A stretch of DNA of 64,000 nt from Rathayibacter rathayi. GTDB taxonomy: Bacteria > Actinomycetota > Actinomycetes > Actinomycetales > Microbacteriaceae. Shown here piece after piece: positions 47,104-55,466 of this stretch. The position numbers and the translations under genes are program-made. The stretch covers positions 1 to 64,000 of the forward strand of contig NZ_CP028129.1 of assembly GCF_004011095.1 (NCBI RefSeq). The letters run 5' to 3'. The notes under the pieces are model-generated. The model saw nothing but the letters and a program-made list of their open reading frames with translations, searched no databases and was not told where the DNA came from. How positions within the stretch are numbered: position 1 is the first letter of the stretch; each line of letters opens with the position of its first letter.

Positions 47104-48066
47104 TCAGCTGAGTGGAGCCGAATCGTCGGTCGTGAACACGATCTTGCCAATCGTGCCGTCGGTCCCGGTCGCGCGACGCGAGAGCACGTCGATGACTGTG
47201 TCGAGCGGATGCACCGCGCCGGGCTCGGGGCGCAGCTCGCCAGAGGACGCCAGGGAGACCGCACGCCCGATCCGCTCGGCCGTCGCCACCACGATCAGGT
47301 TGCGCACCCGCGGCCGATCGCGGCGGACCGCGCCGACGGCCTGCGCGCCGAGCGCCGAGCCGCTCGGCACCAGCGTCGCGATCCGGCCGCCCTCGGCGAG
47401 GAGGATCGCCGCGTCGTCGACCGGCAGGTACCCCGAGACGTCGACGACCGCGTCGAAACGGCCGCCCAACACCCCGAGGTCGAGCGCGCGGTAGTCGTGC
47501 GGCTCCGCGCCGAGCGCGCGCAGGAGGTCGGCGGAGGCGGCCGAGCCGGTCGCCGCAACCGTGCAGCCCGCGCGCATCAGCAGCTGGATCGTCAGGTTGC
47601 CGATCGCTCCGGAGCCGCCGCTGATGAGGATCCGCTCGCCCGCGCGCACATGCAGGGCATCGACGAGGCCGACCGCGGTGCCGCCGGACATCGCGAGCGT
47701 GACGGCCTGGACGAAGTCCAGCGAGTCGGGCAGCGGGACGAGCGAGCGGCTCCGGGCGATCGACGCGTCGGCGAAGGCGTCTCCATCGCGGGTCATCCCC
47801 ACCACCCGGTCGCCGATCGCGACGGAGTGCGCGCCCGGGCCGAGTGCTTCGACGGTTCCCGCGATGTCGAGTCCGAAGCCGTAGGGGCGGGATCGGCCGG
47901 CCGCCAAGATCCGCGCGGAGCCCGACAGGATCTTTTCGTCTGTCGCGTTGATACTCGCCGCGCGCGTGCGCACCAGCACCTCGCCGCGGCGAGGCATCGG
48001 CACCGGCGCCTTCCGCCAGGAGAGCAGGTTGGGCCCACCGAACGTGTCGTACCCGAGTCGTCGCAT
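47104..48066 (-). CDS. Zinc-free medium-chain dehydrogenase/quinone oxidoreductase
   Basis: 320 residues from ATG 48066: GroES-like half (GEVLVRTRAASINATDEKIL, GLDIAGTVEALGPG) and Rossmann half (ILISGGSGAIGNLTIQLL). The zinc-binding cysteines of alcohol dehydrogenases are missing. Members reduce quinones or enals with NADPH. The substrate cannot be told. Confidence 0.88.
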   Translation of the reverse strand: MRRLGYDTFGGPNLLSWRKAPVPMPRRGEVLVRTRAASINATDEKILSGSARILAAGRSRPYGFGLDIAGTVEALGPGAHSVAIGDRVVGMTRDGDAFADASIARSRSLVPLPDSLDFVQAVTLAMSGGTAVGLVDALHVRAGERILISGGSGAIGNLTIQLLMRAGCTVAATGSAASADLLRALGAEPHDYRALDLGVLGGRFDAVVDVSGYLPVDDAAILLAEGGRIATLVPSGSALGAQAVGAVRRDRPRVRNLIVVATAERIGRAVSLASSGELRPEPGAVHPLDTVIDVLSRRATGTDGTIGKIVFTTDDSAPLS

Positions 48067-48187
48067 GTCGCTCCCGTCGTCCGTGCCAGCGCCCCCGAGC
48101 CTAGGGCGTGACCGCCGAGCGGAGGCGTCGTGGACGACCGGCGGAACCCCCTCCAGCGCTGGCCCCGCCGGTGCTACCGTGGCGGCC

Positions 48188-48565
48188 ATGCGCCCAGACG
48201 AGAGTCCCGAGTTCGCAGGTTTCGAGGCCACGCCCTCCACCGATGCCCGGACGGTCGACGACGTCCGCCCCGCCGACGCTGAGGTCGAGGAGAACACGAC
48301 GGCCGACGAGAGCCGCGACCCGGACCACGGCTACGACCCGATGAGCGAGAGCGGCTCCGAGAACGCCCCCGAGGACGAGGTGGGCCCGCGTGAGGACGAG
48401 GAGGGCCTGCTCGCCCCGGGCAGCACCGCCGAGGGAGCGGGCACCTCGCTCGGCGCCACTGCCGTCGAGGGCGGCGATTCCCTCGGCGAGAACCCCAGCG
48501 CCGGCACCCCCGGCCAGCTGGCCGACGAGCGCTCGCGTACCAACGGCCTGAACCCCCTGGGCTGA
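48188..48565 (+). CDS. Acidic, probably unstructured protein
   Basis: 125 residues, very rich in Glu, Asp, Gly, Ser and Pro, without hydrophobic core (MRPDESPEFAGFEATPS, EDEVGPREDEEG, RSRTNGLNPLG). Similar small acidic proteins occur at 53136, 59985 and 63397. No function is known. Confidence 0.65.
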   Translation: MRPDESPEFAGFEATPSTDARTVDDVRPADAEVEENTTADESRDPDHGYDPMSESGSENAPEDEVGPREDEEGLLAPGSTAEGAGTSLGATAVEGGDSLGENPSAGTPGQLADERSRTNGLNPLG

Positions 48566-48703
48566 GCCTGTCGCCGCAGTGGGTAAGAGAGGACCGCCGC
48601 GGCAACCGCACAGCTAGCGCTCTGGGGGCTTGGAGCAGGAGCGGGGGTCGGCGCCGTAGCATTCCCGAAGCGCGGCACGCCGGTCGTGCGGACAGGGAGT
48701 CCC

Positions 48704-49399
48704 ATGTCGTTGTTCCTGAACCGCACTCGTGAGATCCGCTGGACCGAAGACGAGAGGCGGGCGCTGGCCGAAGCCGTCGCCGAAGACAGGGCCGACGCCT
48801 GGCGCGGAGTCGGATCGCTTGATCGCACCGTCGTCGTCTCCACCGAAGATCCCGGTACCCGCGGCGGCGCCCGTTGGCCCACCAATCACCGCGCGTTCCT
48901 CCGCGTCGACTGCGGCGCCTCCGTGGTGCTCGCGACCGACGGGCTGAGCGATCCCTTCGACCGCCTCGCGCACCCCGGCACCGGCCTCGGCCTCGAGCTG
49001 TGCCTCGAGACGTCGGCCGTCCGCGGCGTCCCGACTGCCCAACTCTGGAACCACTGGCACTTCCGCCTGCTATACGAGGCGGCCCGGCACGCCGCCCTGC
49101 AGGGCGTCTCCTGCCGCAGCTCCCTCGATACGGCGCTGCTCGCGAACGTCCAGGCGCCACCCACCTGGACCGACGAGCAGGGCACCGTCGGCGTCCTCCT
49201 CGGCCTGCGCAGCCCCGAGCTGCCCGAACGCCTCGACCTGGCGACCGGGCACGCCGATCTGGTCACCCTCACCCCGCTGCGCCCGCAGGAGCACGCCTGG
49301 GCCGCGGTCGACGCGGGCGCCCGCGCCGAGATCGCCGCACGCCTGCGCGCCCTGCCGCACGAGGAACTCGTGCACACGGCCCGGCCGCTGGTGGTCTGA
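48704..49399 (+). CDS. Suppressor-of-fused-like protein
   Basis: 231 residues from ATG 48704 with AGGGAG upstream. The middle part VVLATDGLSDPFD and GLGLELCLET recalls bacterial SUFU-domain proteins, as does WNHWHFRLLYEAARHA. The match is by memory and modest. Many bacterial SUFU proteins are immunity-like or of unknown role. A tandem repeat starts 1 bp after the stop. Confidence 0.55.
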   Translation: MSLFLNRTREIRWTEDERRALAEAVAEDRADAWRGVGSLDRTVVVSTEDPGTRGGARWPTNHRAFLRVDCGASVVLATDGLSDPFDRLAHPGTGLGLELCLETSAVRGVPTAQLWNHWHFRLLYEAARHAALQGVSCRSSLDTALLANVQAPPTWTDEQGTVGVLLGLRSPELPERLDLATGHADLVTLTPLRPQEHAWAAVDAGARAEIAARLRALPHEELVHTARPLVV

Positions 49400-49400
49400 G

Positions 49401-49463
49401 CGCTGCCGGTCAGGACTGCGCTGCCGGTCAGGACTGCGCTGCCGATCAGGACTGCGCTGCCGG
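49401..49463. repeat. Tandem repeat, 18 bp x 3.5
   Basis: Units of CGCTGCCGGTCAGGACTG fill the space between the SUFU-like stop and the convergent DUF7882 gene. Confidence 0.9.
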
Positions 49464-49477
49464 AACTCCGTGGGCGA

Positions 49478-49786
49478 TCAGGCGCCCTCGGGCGGCTCCG
49501 AAGCCACGGTCATCTCGCCGGTGGTGTTCGCGCTCGCGATGAACTGCTCGATCCACTGCCGGTTCAGCGACGGGCGCTTGCTGCCGTGGAAGCGGAAGTG
49601 CAGCGCAGTCGCCGGATGCACCCAGATGGAGCTGCGGCCGTAACCGGACGACTCCGGCTCGCTCCAGGAGAGGCTGAACGACTCGTTCCGCCGCATTTTG
49701 GTGAACATCGCGACTTTGAGGTGCGCAAGGAGCCGATCCTCGAACTCGATCTCGAGTGATTGCGGTCCGTAAATCAGTCGTCCCAT
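49478..49786 (-). CDS. DUF7882-type protein
   Basis: 102 residues from ATG 49786, MGRLIYGPQSLEIEFEDRLL, LKVAMFTKMRRNESFSLSW, then SSIWVHPATALHFRF. This small family is common and multi-copy in Microbacteriaceae and is often mislabelled ATP-dependent DNA ligase. The real function is unknown. Confidence 0.8.
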   Translation of the reverse strand: MGRLIYGPQSLEIEFEDRLLAHLKVAMFTKMRRNESFSLSWSEPESSGYGRSSIWVHPATALHFRFHGSKRPSLNRQWIEQFIASANTTGEMTVASEPPEGA

Positions 49787-49934
49787 TGTCTCCGCCGTCA
49801 CATCATACCGACGTGCCGCATTCTCCGGCCGTTTCGCGGGCTCCGCGCCCTCGGGAGCCGCCACGGAAAGGATACCGATATCGCGGGACCGAGGGATGCC
49901 GTGGAGACGACCGAGCGGTGGCGCGGAAACGACG

Positions 49935-49979
49935 GACGCCCCGCCGACCGGATCCGGGGATCCTGGTCGACGGGGCGTC
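49935..49979 (-). terminator. Terminator after the cold-shock gene
   Basis: Imperfect long stem GACGCCCCGCCGACC with GGTCGACGGGGCGTC, 12 bp past the csp stop. Confidence 0.8.
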
Positions 49980-49991
49980 GGAAGTCGGAGA

Positions 49992-50201
49992 TTACTCGCC
50001 GACGCCGCGGATGTTCGCGGCCTGCGGGCCCTTACGACCCTGCTCGACGTCGTACTCGACGTGCTGGTTCTCGACGAGCTCGCGGTAGCCCTGCTTGGCG
50101 ATGGCGGAGAAGTGCGCGAACACGTCGGCGCCTCCGTCGTCAGGAGCGATGAAGCCGAAGCCCTTTTCGGAGTTGAACCACTTAACGGTGCCAGTAGGCA
50201 T
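49992..50201 (-). CDS. cspA: Cold-shock protein
   Basis: 69 residues, one OB-fold cold-shock domain: [18 protein letters not shown] contains RNP1 and VFAHFSAI contains RNP2. It binds single-stranded RNA and acts as an RNA chaperone. A small perfect hairpin (50223-50243) lies in its leader, just before the AAAGGAAAAG ribosome site. Confidence 0.96.
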   Translation of the reverse strand: MPTGTVKWFNSEKGFGFIAPDDGGADVFAHFSAIAKQGYRELVENQHVEYDVEQGRKGPQAANIRGVGE

Positions 50202-50677
50202 TTCTTTTCCTTATGTGTTAATGACGCCGACCGGGCCGGCGTCGTCAGAGTCCGCACGAGTGTGCGGTACCCGATCGACTCGGCCTCCGCGGGTGACACA
50301 CGCGCCGGCCGGAATCGTCCGGGTCGTCTAGGGGCTGAGTTCACGCCTCCGGGGGAGGGCGACTCGGCGGGGGAGAACGTCCCGGCCGCCGACAGAATCG
50401 GAGGAACGGGGGTCGAACGAGGAACGGCACGGCTTCCGCGGCGTCCTGTGAAGGGCGGTACCCGCGTGCGAGGCGGGCGTTCGAACCGAAGGACCGAGGG
50501 CGATGCGCTCGATCGGTGCGGTCACTATCAGGGGCTGAGTCTCTTCGTCGTGCGACTTCTCAGCCGTGGAATTCGGGCGATCGCCCAGGAGATGACTTGA
50601 CTCTACGGGATCACTGCCCCCGAGCGCGACAGCCGACGTCACACGAGCGCCTCACACGGTCATTTCACACCGCCGTC
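50202..50677. other. 475-bp gap upstream of cspA
   Basis: It contains the leader hairpin GACGCCG/CGGCGTC at 50223-50243. The remainder shows no convincing gene; weak open frames on both strands have low-complexity Arg-rich products. It probably holds the csp promoter and a long leader. Confidence 0.5.
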
Positions 50678-51823
50678 TCAGACGGTCTCGGGGCGCTTCT
50701 GCCGTGCCGGCTCGGCGGGGTCCGCGGGTCCGTTCCAGATCGACACGATGCCCCAGACCACTGCCGCGACGGGCACGGCGAGCACGGCGCCGACAATCCC
50801 GGCGAGCACGGTGCCCACCGTCAGGGCGATCAGCACGATCAGCGGGTGCAGCTTGAGCGAGCGGGCCATCACCACCGGCTGGAGGAAGTTGCCCTCGAGC
50901 TGGTTCACCGCGATGACGACCACGATCACGATCAACGCCGCGCCCGGCCCGTTCGCGACCAGGGCGACGAGAGCGGCGAGGATGCCGGCGGCCGTCGCTC
51001 CGACGATCGGGATGAACGCGGTGAGGAAGACGATGACGGCCAGCGGGATCGCCAGCGGCACCTGGATGATCGCCAGGGCGACTCCGATACCGATCGCATC
51101 GACCGCCGCGACGGTCGCCGTGCCGCGCACGTAGCCGCCGAGCACGTCCACCGTCTTGTGCCCGACGCGCCTGGCGCGCTCGTAGCCCGAGCCGGTGAAG
51201 GGACGCAGGAGGAACTCCCAGATCTTCGGCCCGTCCTTCATGAAGAAGAAGAGCACCACGATCATCAGCACCAGGCCGGTGACGAAGTTCGCCGCCGCCG
51301 AGACGCCGGCGAGCGCACCGCTCCCGAACGAACTGGAGGTGAGGAAGTCGACGACCGACTGACGCGCCGACTCGATCTGCTCGTCCGTGATCTCGAACGG
51401 CAGGTGCTGCACGTAGTCCTGCAGCGAGGTGATGCCGTCGGAGGCGCTGCTGACCAGCTCGTCCCACTGGTTACGGACCGCGACCGTGATCAGCCAGGCG
51501 ACCGCACCGAGGATCGCGAGCAGACCGATCAGGGCCAGCCAGGTCGCGAGGATCGACGGCACGCCCTTGCGCCGCAGGAACGCGAGCACCGGATGGATCG
51601 CCGCGGCGAGGATGAGCGCGATCATCACCGGGATGAGCACCAGTGTGAGCTGCGTCATCGCGAACACAAGCACCGAGACCAGCAGCAGCACGACGACCAG
51701 CTGCAGGCAGCGGGTGGCGAACCGGCCGAGGCCGTCGCTCCAGATACGCCTCTGCGGTTCGGGTGCGCTGGGCCGCTGCTCGGCGGCGCTGGTCGAGGAG
51801 TCGGTGCGGTCGAAGGAGCCCAT
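50678..51823 (-). CDS. AI-2E family transporter (permease)
   Basis: 381 residues from ATG 51823 with about seven to eight membrane helices. The family pattern is clear: VLIPVMIALILAAAIHPVLAF early, LVLMIVVLFFFMKDGPKIWE mid, GYVRGTATVAAVDAIGIGVA, and NQLEGNFLQPVVMARSLKLH late. Despite the name, most members are not autoinducer exporters; some are Na+/H+ antiporters. Confidence 0.88.
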   Translation of the reverse strand: MGSFDRTDSSTSAAEQRPSAPEPQRRIWSDGLGRFATRCLQLVVVLLLVSVLVFAMTQLTLVLIPVMIALILAAAIHPVLAFLRRKGVPSILATWLALIGLLAILGAVAWLITVAVRNQWDELVSSASDGITSLQDYVQHLPFEITDEQIESARQSVVDFLTSSSFGSGALAGVSAAANFVTGLVLMIVVLFFFMKDGPKIWEFLLRPFTGSGYERARRVGHKTVDVLGGYVRGTATVAAVDAIGIGVALAIIQVPLAIPLAVIVFLTAFIPIVGATAAGILAALVALVANGPGAALIVIVVVIAVNQLEGNFLQPVVMARSLKLHPLIVLIALTVGTVLAGIVGAVLAVPVAAVVWGIVSIWNGPADPAEPARQKRPETV

Positions 51824-52106
51824 GAAGGGGACGGTATCGGCTCGGGCGGACCTCCCGTCCCTCCTTGACACCCCGTGCTGCGCCCTTGCCATCCCCTCCG
51901 GCGCCGAGCGCGCGTTCCGGCGGGCGGGAACGACGGAATCCGTCGCGGCGGCGGGGAGTTGCAGGGTAGAACTACCTATCCTGCCCTTCGAAACAGAGCA
52001 GACCGTTGCGCGCGCGACTGATGCCGCACTAGGGTCGCCGTGTTCATGCGGCCGCATGGGGTGCGGTACCCGAAGCCGCGCTGCAGCGTCCTGCTCGGAG
52101 CAGACG

Positions 52107-52148
52107 CCTCCGCCGGGAGGGACGACGCCCCTCTCTCCCGGCGGGAGG
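52107..52148 (-). terminator. Terminator after the lipid kinase gene
   Basis: Arms CCTCCGCCGGGAG (52107-52119) and CTCCCGGCGGGAGG (52135-52148). The rest of the 354-bp gap 51824-52177 holds no gene that I can see; TTGCAG near 51960 followed by TATCCT could be a weak plus-strand promoter with nothing to drive. Confidence 0.7.
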
Positions 52149-52177
52149 TGGACCGGCGGGCAACCCGCAGCCGGTGA

Positions 52178-53149
52178 CTAGGCGGGGACGCGCACCGTCA
52201 GGCCGCCCGGCTCGATCCATGTGCGGAACGCGGAAGTCGAGCCGAACGCATCGCCGTCGAGCTCGATCTCCTGCATGTGCTCGAGGCGCACCGTGAGGTC
52301 GCGGCCCTTCACGTAACGCAAGGCCGACACCTCCTTGGTCAGCCCCATCAGCTTCGTGCCGACGACGCCGCTGCGGCGGAGCACTCCGTTCTCCCAGACG
52401 ACCTTGAAGATGATCTGTGCCCAGCCGAAGAAGCCCTCGGGGCGCAGCAGCACGATGTCGAACTCGCCGTCGTCGACGGCTGCGTCCGGAAGCAGGAGGA
52501 TGTTCGCCGGCAGTGCCCCGCAGTTGCCCACGATGATCGTGTGGGCGCGCACCTTGCGGGTCTTCGCGCCGTCGAGACGGTAGCGGAACTCGAGCTGATT
52601 CTTATCGAGCAGTGCCTTGCGCAGGGCATCCACGTAGGCGAGCCAGCCGACCCGCTTCTTGAGGTCGTCGTCGGTATTCGCGAGCATCTTCGCGTCGATC
52701 CCCAGGCCAGCCATCACGACGTAGGCGTGGCGGTCGCGGCCCGTGGGCGTCTCGATGTCGATCAGCCCGACGTCGATGGCGCGGTCCTTGCCCGAGAAGG
52801 CGACGGTGAGGGAGTTGTCGATGTCGTCGAGCGTGAGGTTCAGGTTGCGGGCGAGCAGGTTGCCGGTGCCGGAGGGGAGCAGCGCGAGCGCGGCGCCGGA
52901 GCCGCGCAGGGCCTCGGCGACGACCCGCACGGTGCCGTCGCCGCCGGCCGCGATCACGACGTCGGCGCCCGCGTCGAGGGCCTGCTGTGTCTGGCCGGCC
53001 CCGGGATCCTCGACCGAGGTCTCGTACCAGAGCGTCTCCTCCCAGCCGGCGGCCGCCTCGGCGCGCGCTACAGCGGCCTTCACGGCGTCGAGGTCGACCT
53101 TGACGGGGTTGTAGACGAGGGCGGCGCGGCGCCGTTCAGGCATCGTCAC
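52178..53149 (-). CDS. Diacylglycerol kinase-family lipid kinase
   Basis: 323 residues. The catalytic domain has AALVYNPVKVDLD, the ATP motif AAGGDGTVRVVAEAL and PSGTGNLLARNL; the C-terminal beta-rich domain ends GGLTVRVPA. It phosphorylates a lipid such as diacylglycerol at the membrane. GTG 53149 overlaps the acidic protein gene upstream; ATG 53143 (MPERRR) is an alternative start. Confidence 0.9.
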   Translation of the reverse strand: MTMPERRRAALVYNPVKVDLDAVKAAVARAEAAAGWEETLWYETSVEDPGAGQTQQALDAGADVVIAAGGDGTVRVVAEALRGSGAALALLPSGTGNLLARNLNLTLDDIDNSLTVAFSGKDRAIDVGLIDIETPTGRDRHAYVVMAGLGIDAKMLANTDDDLKKRVGWLAYVDALRKALLDKNQLEFRYRLDGAKTRKVRAHTIIVGNCGALPANILLLPDAAVDDGEFDIVLLRPEGFFGWAQIIFKVVWENGVLRRSGVVGTKLMGLTKEVSALRYVKGRDLTVRLEHMQEIELDGDAFGSTSAFRTWIEPGGLTVRVPA

Positions 53150-53339
53150 GGCTCTCGTCGAGCTCGTCGCCGTTCTCGTCGACCCGGCCCGGGCGCACAG
53201 CGGCGTCTTCGCGGATGTCGATGCGGGTGTCGCCGGCCTCGGTCGTCGTGACGTCGATGCGGGGGGCCGCGTCGGCTTCCGTCGCCTTCGGGGCGCGGGT
53301 CAGCTGGTCGCGGCGGTCGTTCGCGCTCTGGTCGGTCAT
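53136..53339 (-). CDS. Small acidic protein ahead of the lipid kinase
   Basis: 67 residues (MTDQSANDRRDQLTRAPKAT, DVTTTEAGDTRIDIREDAA), polar and probably unstructured. It overlaps the kinase start by 14 bp, so the two are co-expressed. No family recognised. Confidence 0.6.
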   Translation of the reverse strand: MTDQSANDRRDQLTRAPKATEADAAPRIDVTTTEAGDTRIDIREDAAVRPGRVDENGDELDESRDDA

Positions 53340-53393
53340 GACCTGGACGGTAGCAAAGGGCGATCCGAGCCCGCGCGGGCTTGCGGCGCAACG

Positions 53394-53458
53394 CAACGTC
53401 AGCTGAGAGGCCTCGTCAGCCACCATCGTGGATGAGAAGGTGCCTCAGCTGACGTTGT
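53394..53458. repeat. Palindromic element, family 1, copy 3
   Basis: Arms CAACGTCAGCTGAG and CTCAGCTGACGTTG. It abuts the 3' end of the DoxX-like gene (stop codon from 53460) on the minus strand. Confidence 0.92.
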
Positions 53459-53459
53459 G

Positions 53460-53822
53460 TCAGCGGCTCCGCCCTGCCTGGAGTCCCCAGAGCACGAGCG
53501 GGACCTGCAAGGGGAGGCGCAGCAGCGTGATTATGCGGGTCCGCGGTCGGCGGGCGTCGCGCGCCATCTGCACGTTGCCGGGGAAGACCGCCGCCATCAG
53601 AGCGGCGGACGCGACCCCGCCGACAGCGCGCGTGCGCGGGTGCACCGTCGCGGCCGCGCACGCCAGCTCCGCGACACCCGAGACGAGGACCCAGCCGCGG
53701 GCCGAGCCCGGCATCCCCCGCGGAACGACGGCATCGAACGTCCGCGGGTGCACCAGGTGCACGACTCCCGAGACCGCCATCACCGCGACGAGGAAGCGCG
53801 GGCCGGCGCCCAGGCGGCTCAT
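53460..53822 (-). CDS. DoxX-like membrane protein, second copy
   Basis: 120 residues with four hydrophobic segments (FLVAVMAVSGVVHLVHP, WVLVSGVAELACAAATV, VGGVASAALMAAVFPGNV, LLRLPLQVPLVLWGLQ). It resembles the protein at 2276. The ATG overlaps the hydrolase stop by 4 bp, so the two form one transcription unit. Confidence 0.78.
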   Translation of the reverse strand: MSRLGAGPRFLVAVMAVSGVVHLVHPRTFDAVVPRGMPGSARGWVLVSGVAELACAAATVHPRTRAVGGVASAALMAAVFPGNVQMARDARRPRTRIITLLRLPLQVPLVLWGLQAGRSR

Positions 53823-54709
53823 CGTCCCTCCGCGCCGCGCTCGAGCGGAGCGACGTGGTCGAGGATGCGCCGCCACTCGCGGACTAAGGCCAGCCGCCCC
53901 GCGCCGTCGACCGTCGCGGTGCGGGCTCGGGGGAGGCGGCTGCGGTACCAGCGGCCGTCCTCGGCGCTGGCCACCGGATCCCCGTCGCCGTGCACGATCA
54001 GTGTCTCGGCGGTCACCGAGTCGAGGTCCTCGGCCCAGGATCCGTCGCGGAGCGCCGCGAGGTCGGTCGCTGCGCCGCCCGGGCCCTGCCGCCAGCCCTC
54101 GCCGAGCATCCGCTCGAGCCGGTTGCGCAGGCCGCCGTGGGTGGTGAGCACGGGGTCGTCGGGGTCGACGCCGAGCGCGTCCAGGCCCGGCTGCGTCTGC
54201 GGGAGGGCGGCGGCTATCGCGGCGGCGTCCTCGCCGCGCAGGGTCTCGCGGCGCTCCCAAGCGCTGGTCGGGTGCACGATCACTCCGGCCTGCGGGGGAG
54301 CGGACGTGCCGACCAGTGCGAGGCGGTCGACGAGGTCGGGGTGCCGGGCGGCGAGCGAGAGTGCAAAGACGCCGCCGGAGCCCCAGCCGACCACGCCGAC
54401 GCTACCGAAACGGGCGCCCTCGACCATGCGGGCGGTGCGCTCGGAGCGACGCAGGTACTCGGCGAGATCATCCGCGCGGTCCTCGACGCGGCCGTGCGCG
54501 GCGTCGACCGGGTCGGAGGCTCCGTAACCGGGGCGGTCGAGGATCAGCAGGTGCAGGCCCCACGGGCCCGTGACGGTCGGGTCGGGATCGAAGCCGCCCG
54601 CGCCGGGAGTGGGATGGCAGAACACCACCAGCCGATCGGCGACGGGGTCGCCCGCCGCCGAGACGCCGATTCCGCGGCCGGACCGCAGCTCGAAACGGTG
54701 GTTCGCCAT
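53819..54709 (-). CDS. Alpha/beta-hydrolase lacking the catalytic histidine
   Basis: 296 residues. Fold elements are normal: oxyanion region FCHPTPGAGGF, LLILDRPGYGASDP, nucleophile elbow GWGSGG with Ser, and acid strand LIVHGDGDPVAS. But where the family has GAGHLALV, this protein reads GAGRLALVREW: the His codon is replaced by CGG. With the reading frame intact and other motifs kept, the protein may be inactive as a hydrolase or may have another role. Confidence 0.82.
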   Translation of the reverse strand: MANHRFELRSGRGIGVSAAGDPVADRLVVFCHPTPGAGGFDPDPTVTGPWGLHLLILDRPGYGASDPVDAAHGRVEDRADDLAEYLRRSERTARMVEGARFGSVGVVGWGSGGVFALSLAARHPDLVDRLALVGTSAPPQAGVIVHPTSAWERRETLRGEDAAAIAAALPQTQPGLDALGVDPDDPVLTTHGGLRNRLERMLGEGWRQGPGGAATDLAALRDGSWAEDLDSVTAETLIVHGDGDPVASAEDGRWYRSRLPRARTATVDGAGRLALVREWRRILDHVAPLERGAEGR

Positions 54710-54977
54710 GTCGCCTCCCGGGTGCGTCGAGTGTCGACGCGTCGCCCCTAGTCAAGCGGAGGCGGCGGGCCGTGCGCTGGGCCTTGTGCCGGACGGGGAG
54801 CAGCGGGACGCTCGCACCGAGTTGCCGAGGGGAGCGACGCGGCGGCGGGGACGGCGGCTGGTCTCGATCGGCTGGTCGCGACCGATGGCTGGTCTCGCCC
54901 GATGCAGCCGGGGTCAACCCCGGTGACGCGGCGGCGGCCGACCGGTGGACTGGACGGCGTATCGAGGAGGGACACCC

Positions 54978-55463
54978 GTGATCCGCACAGCATTGCCCGC
55001 GACGTTCGACGACGTGGAGCTCGATCCGGTCGGCAACGATGGCTGGCGGGTTCGCGCCCGCGCCGAGGACCCGCAGGAGCCGGAGGCCGTCCTCGGCTTC
55101 ATCACCCCGGTCGACGGCGGCTTCGAGGCGCACCGGCTCGGCCTTCCACAGGAGGACGTGACGTGTCCGACGCTTGACGACGCTCGCGCGATGTACGTCG
55201 CGGAGGAGCCACTGCCGGCGTGGATCCGCTCGGCCCGGAAGGAGCCCCGCACCGGTTGCGTCGGCGAGCGGGAGATCGTGGTCGGCTGCCCGGAGGCCGC
55301 GGGCGAGGGCCGTCTGCTGGCCGTTCTGGTCGACGGCGAGCTCGCGGGGCACGTCGTCGCGACTACTCCGATCGCCTTCGTCGGCGAGGGTCGTGACCTG
55401 CCTCCGCTCGTCGTCGAATCTCTGGACGGGCTGGTCGCGCTCGTCTCGGGACTGCACCGGTGA
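54978..55463 (+). CDS. Hypothetical protein, 161 residues
   Basis: GTG 54978 follows GAGGAGGG. The product is soluble and acidic (ATFDDVELDPVGNDGWRVRA, AVLGFITPVDGGFEAHRLG, GHVVATTPIAFVGEG). I recognise no family. It is convergent with the AAA ATPase gene, 3 bp apart. The 267-bp gap upstream shows nothing convincing. Confidence 0.65.
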   Translation: MIRTALPATFDDVELDPVGNDGWRVRARAEDPQEPEAVLGFITPVDGGFEAHRLGLPQEDVTCPTLDDARAMYVAEEPLPAWIRSARKEPRTGCVGEREIVVGCPEAAGEGRLLAVLVDGELAGHVVATTPIAFVGEGRDLPPLVVESLDGLVALVSGLHR

Positions 55464-55466
55464 GGG

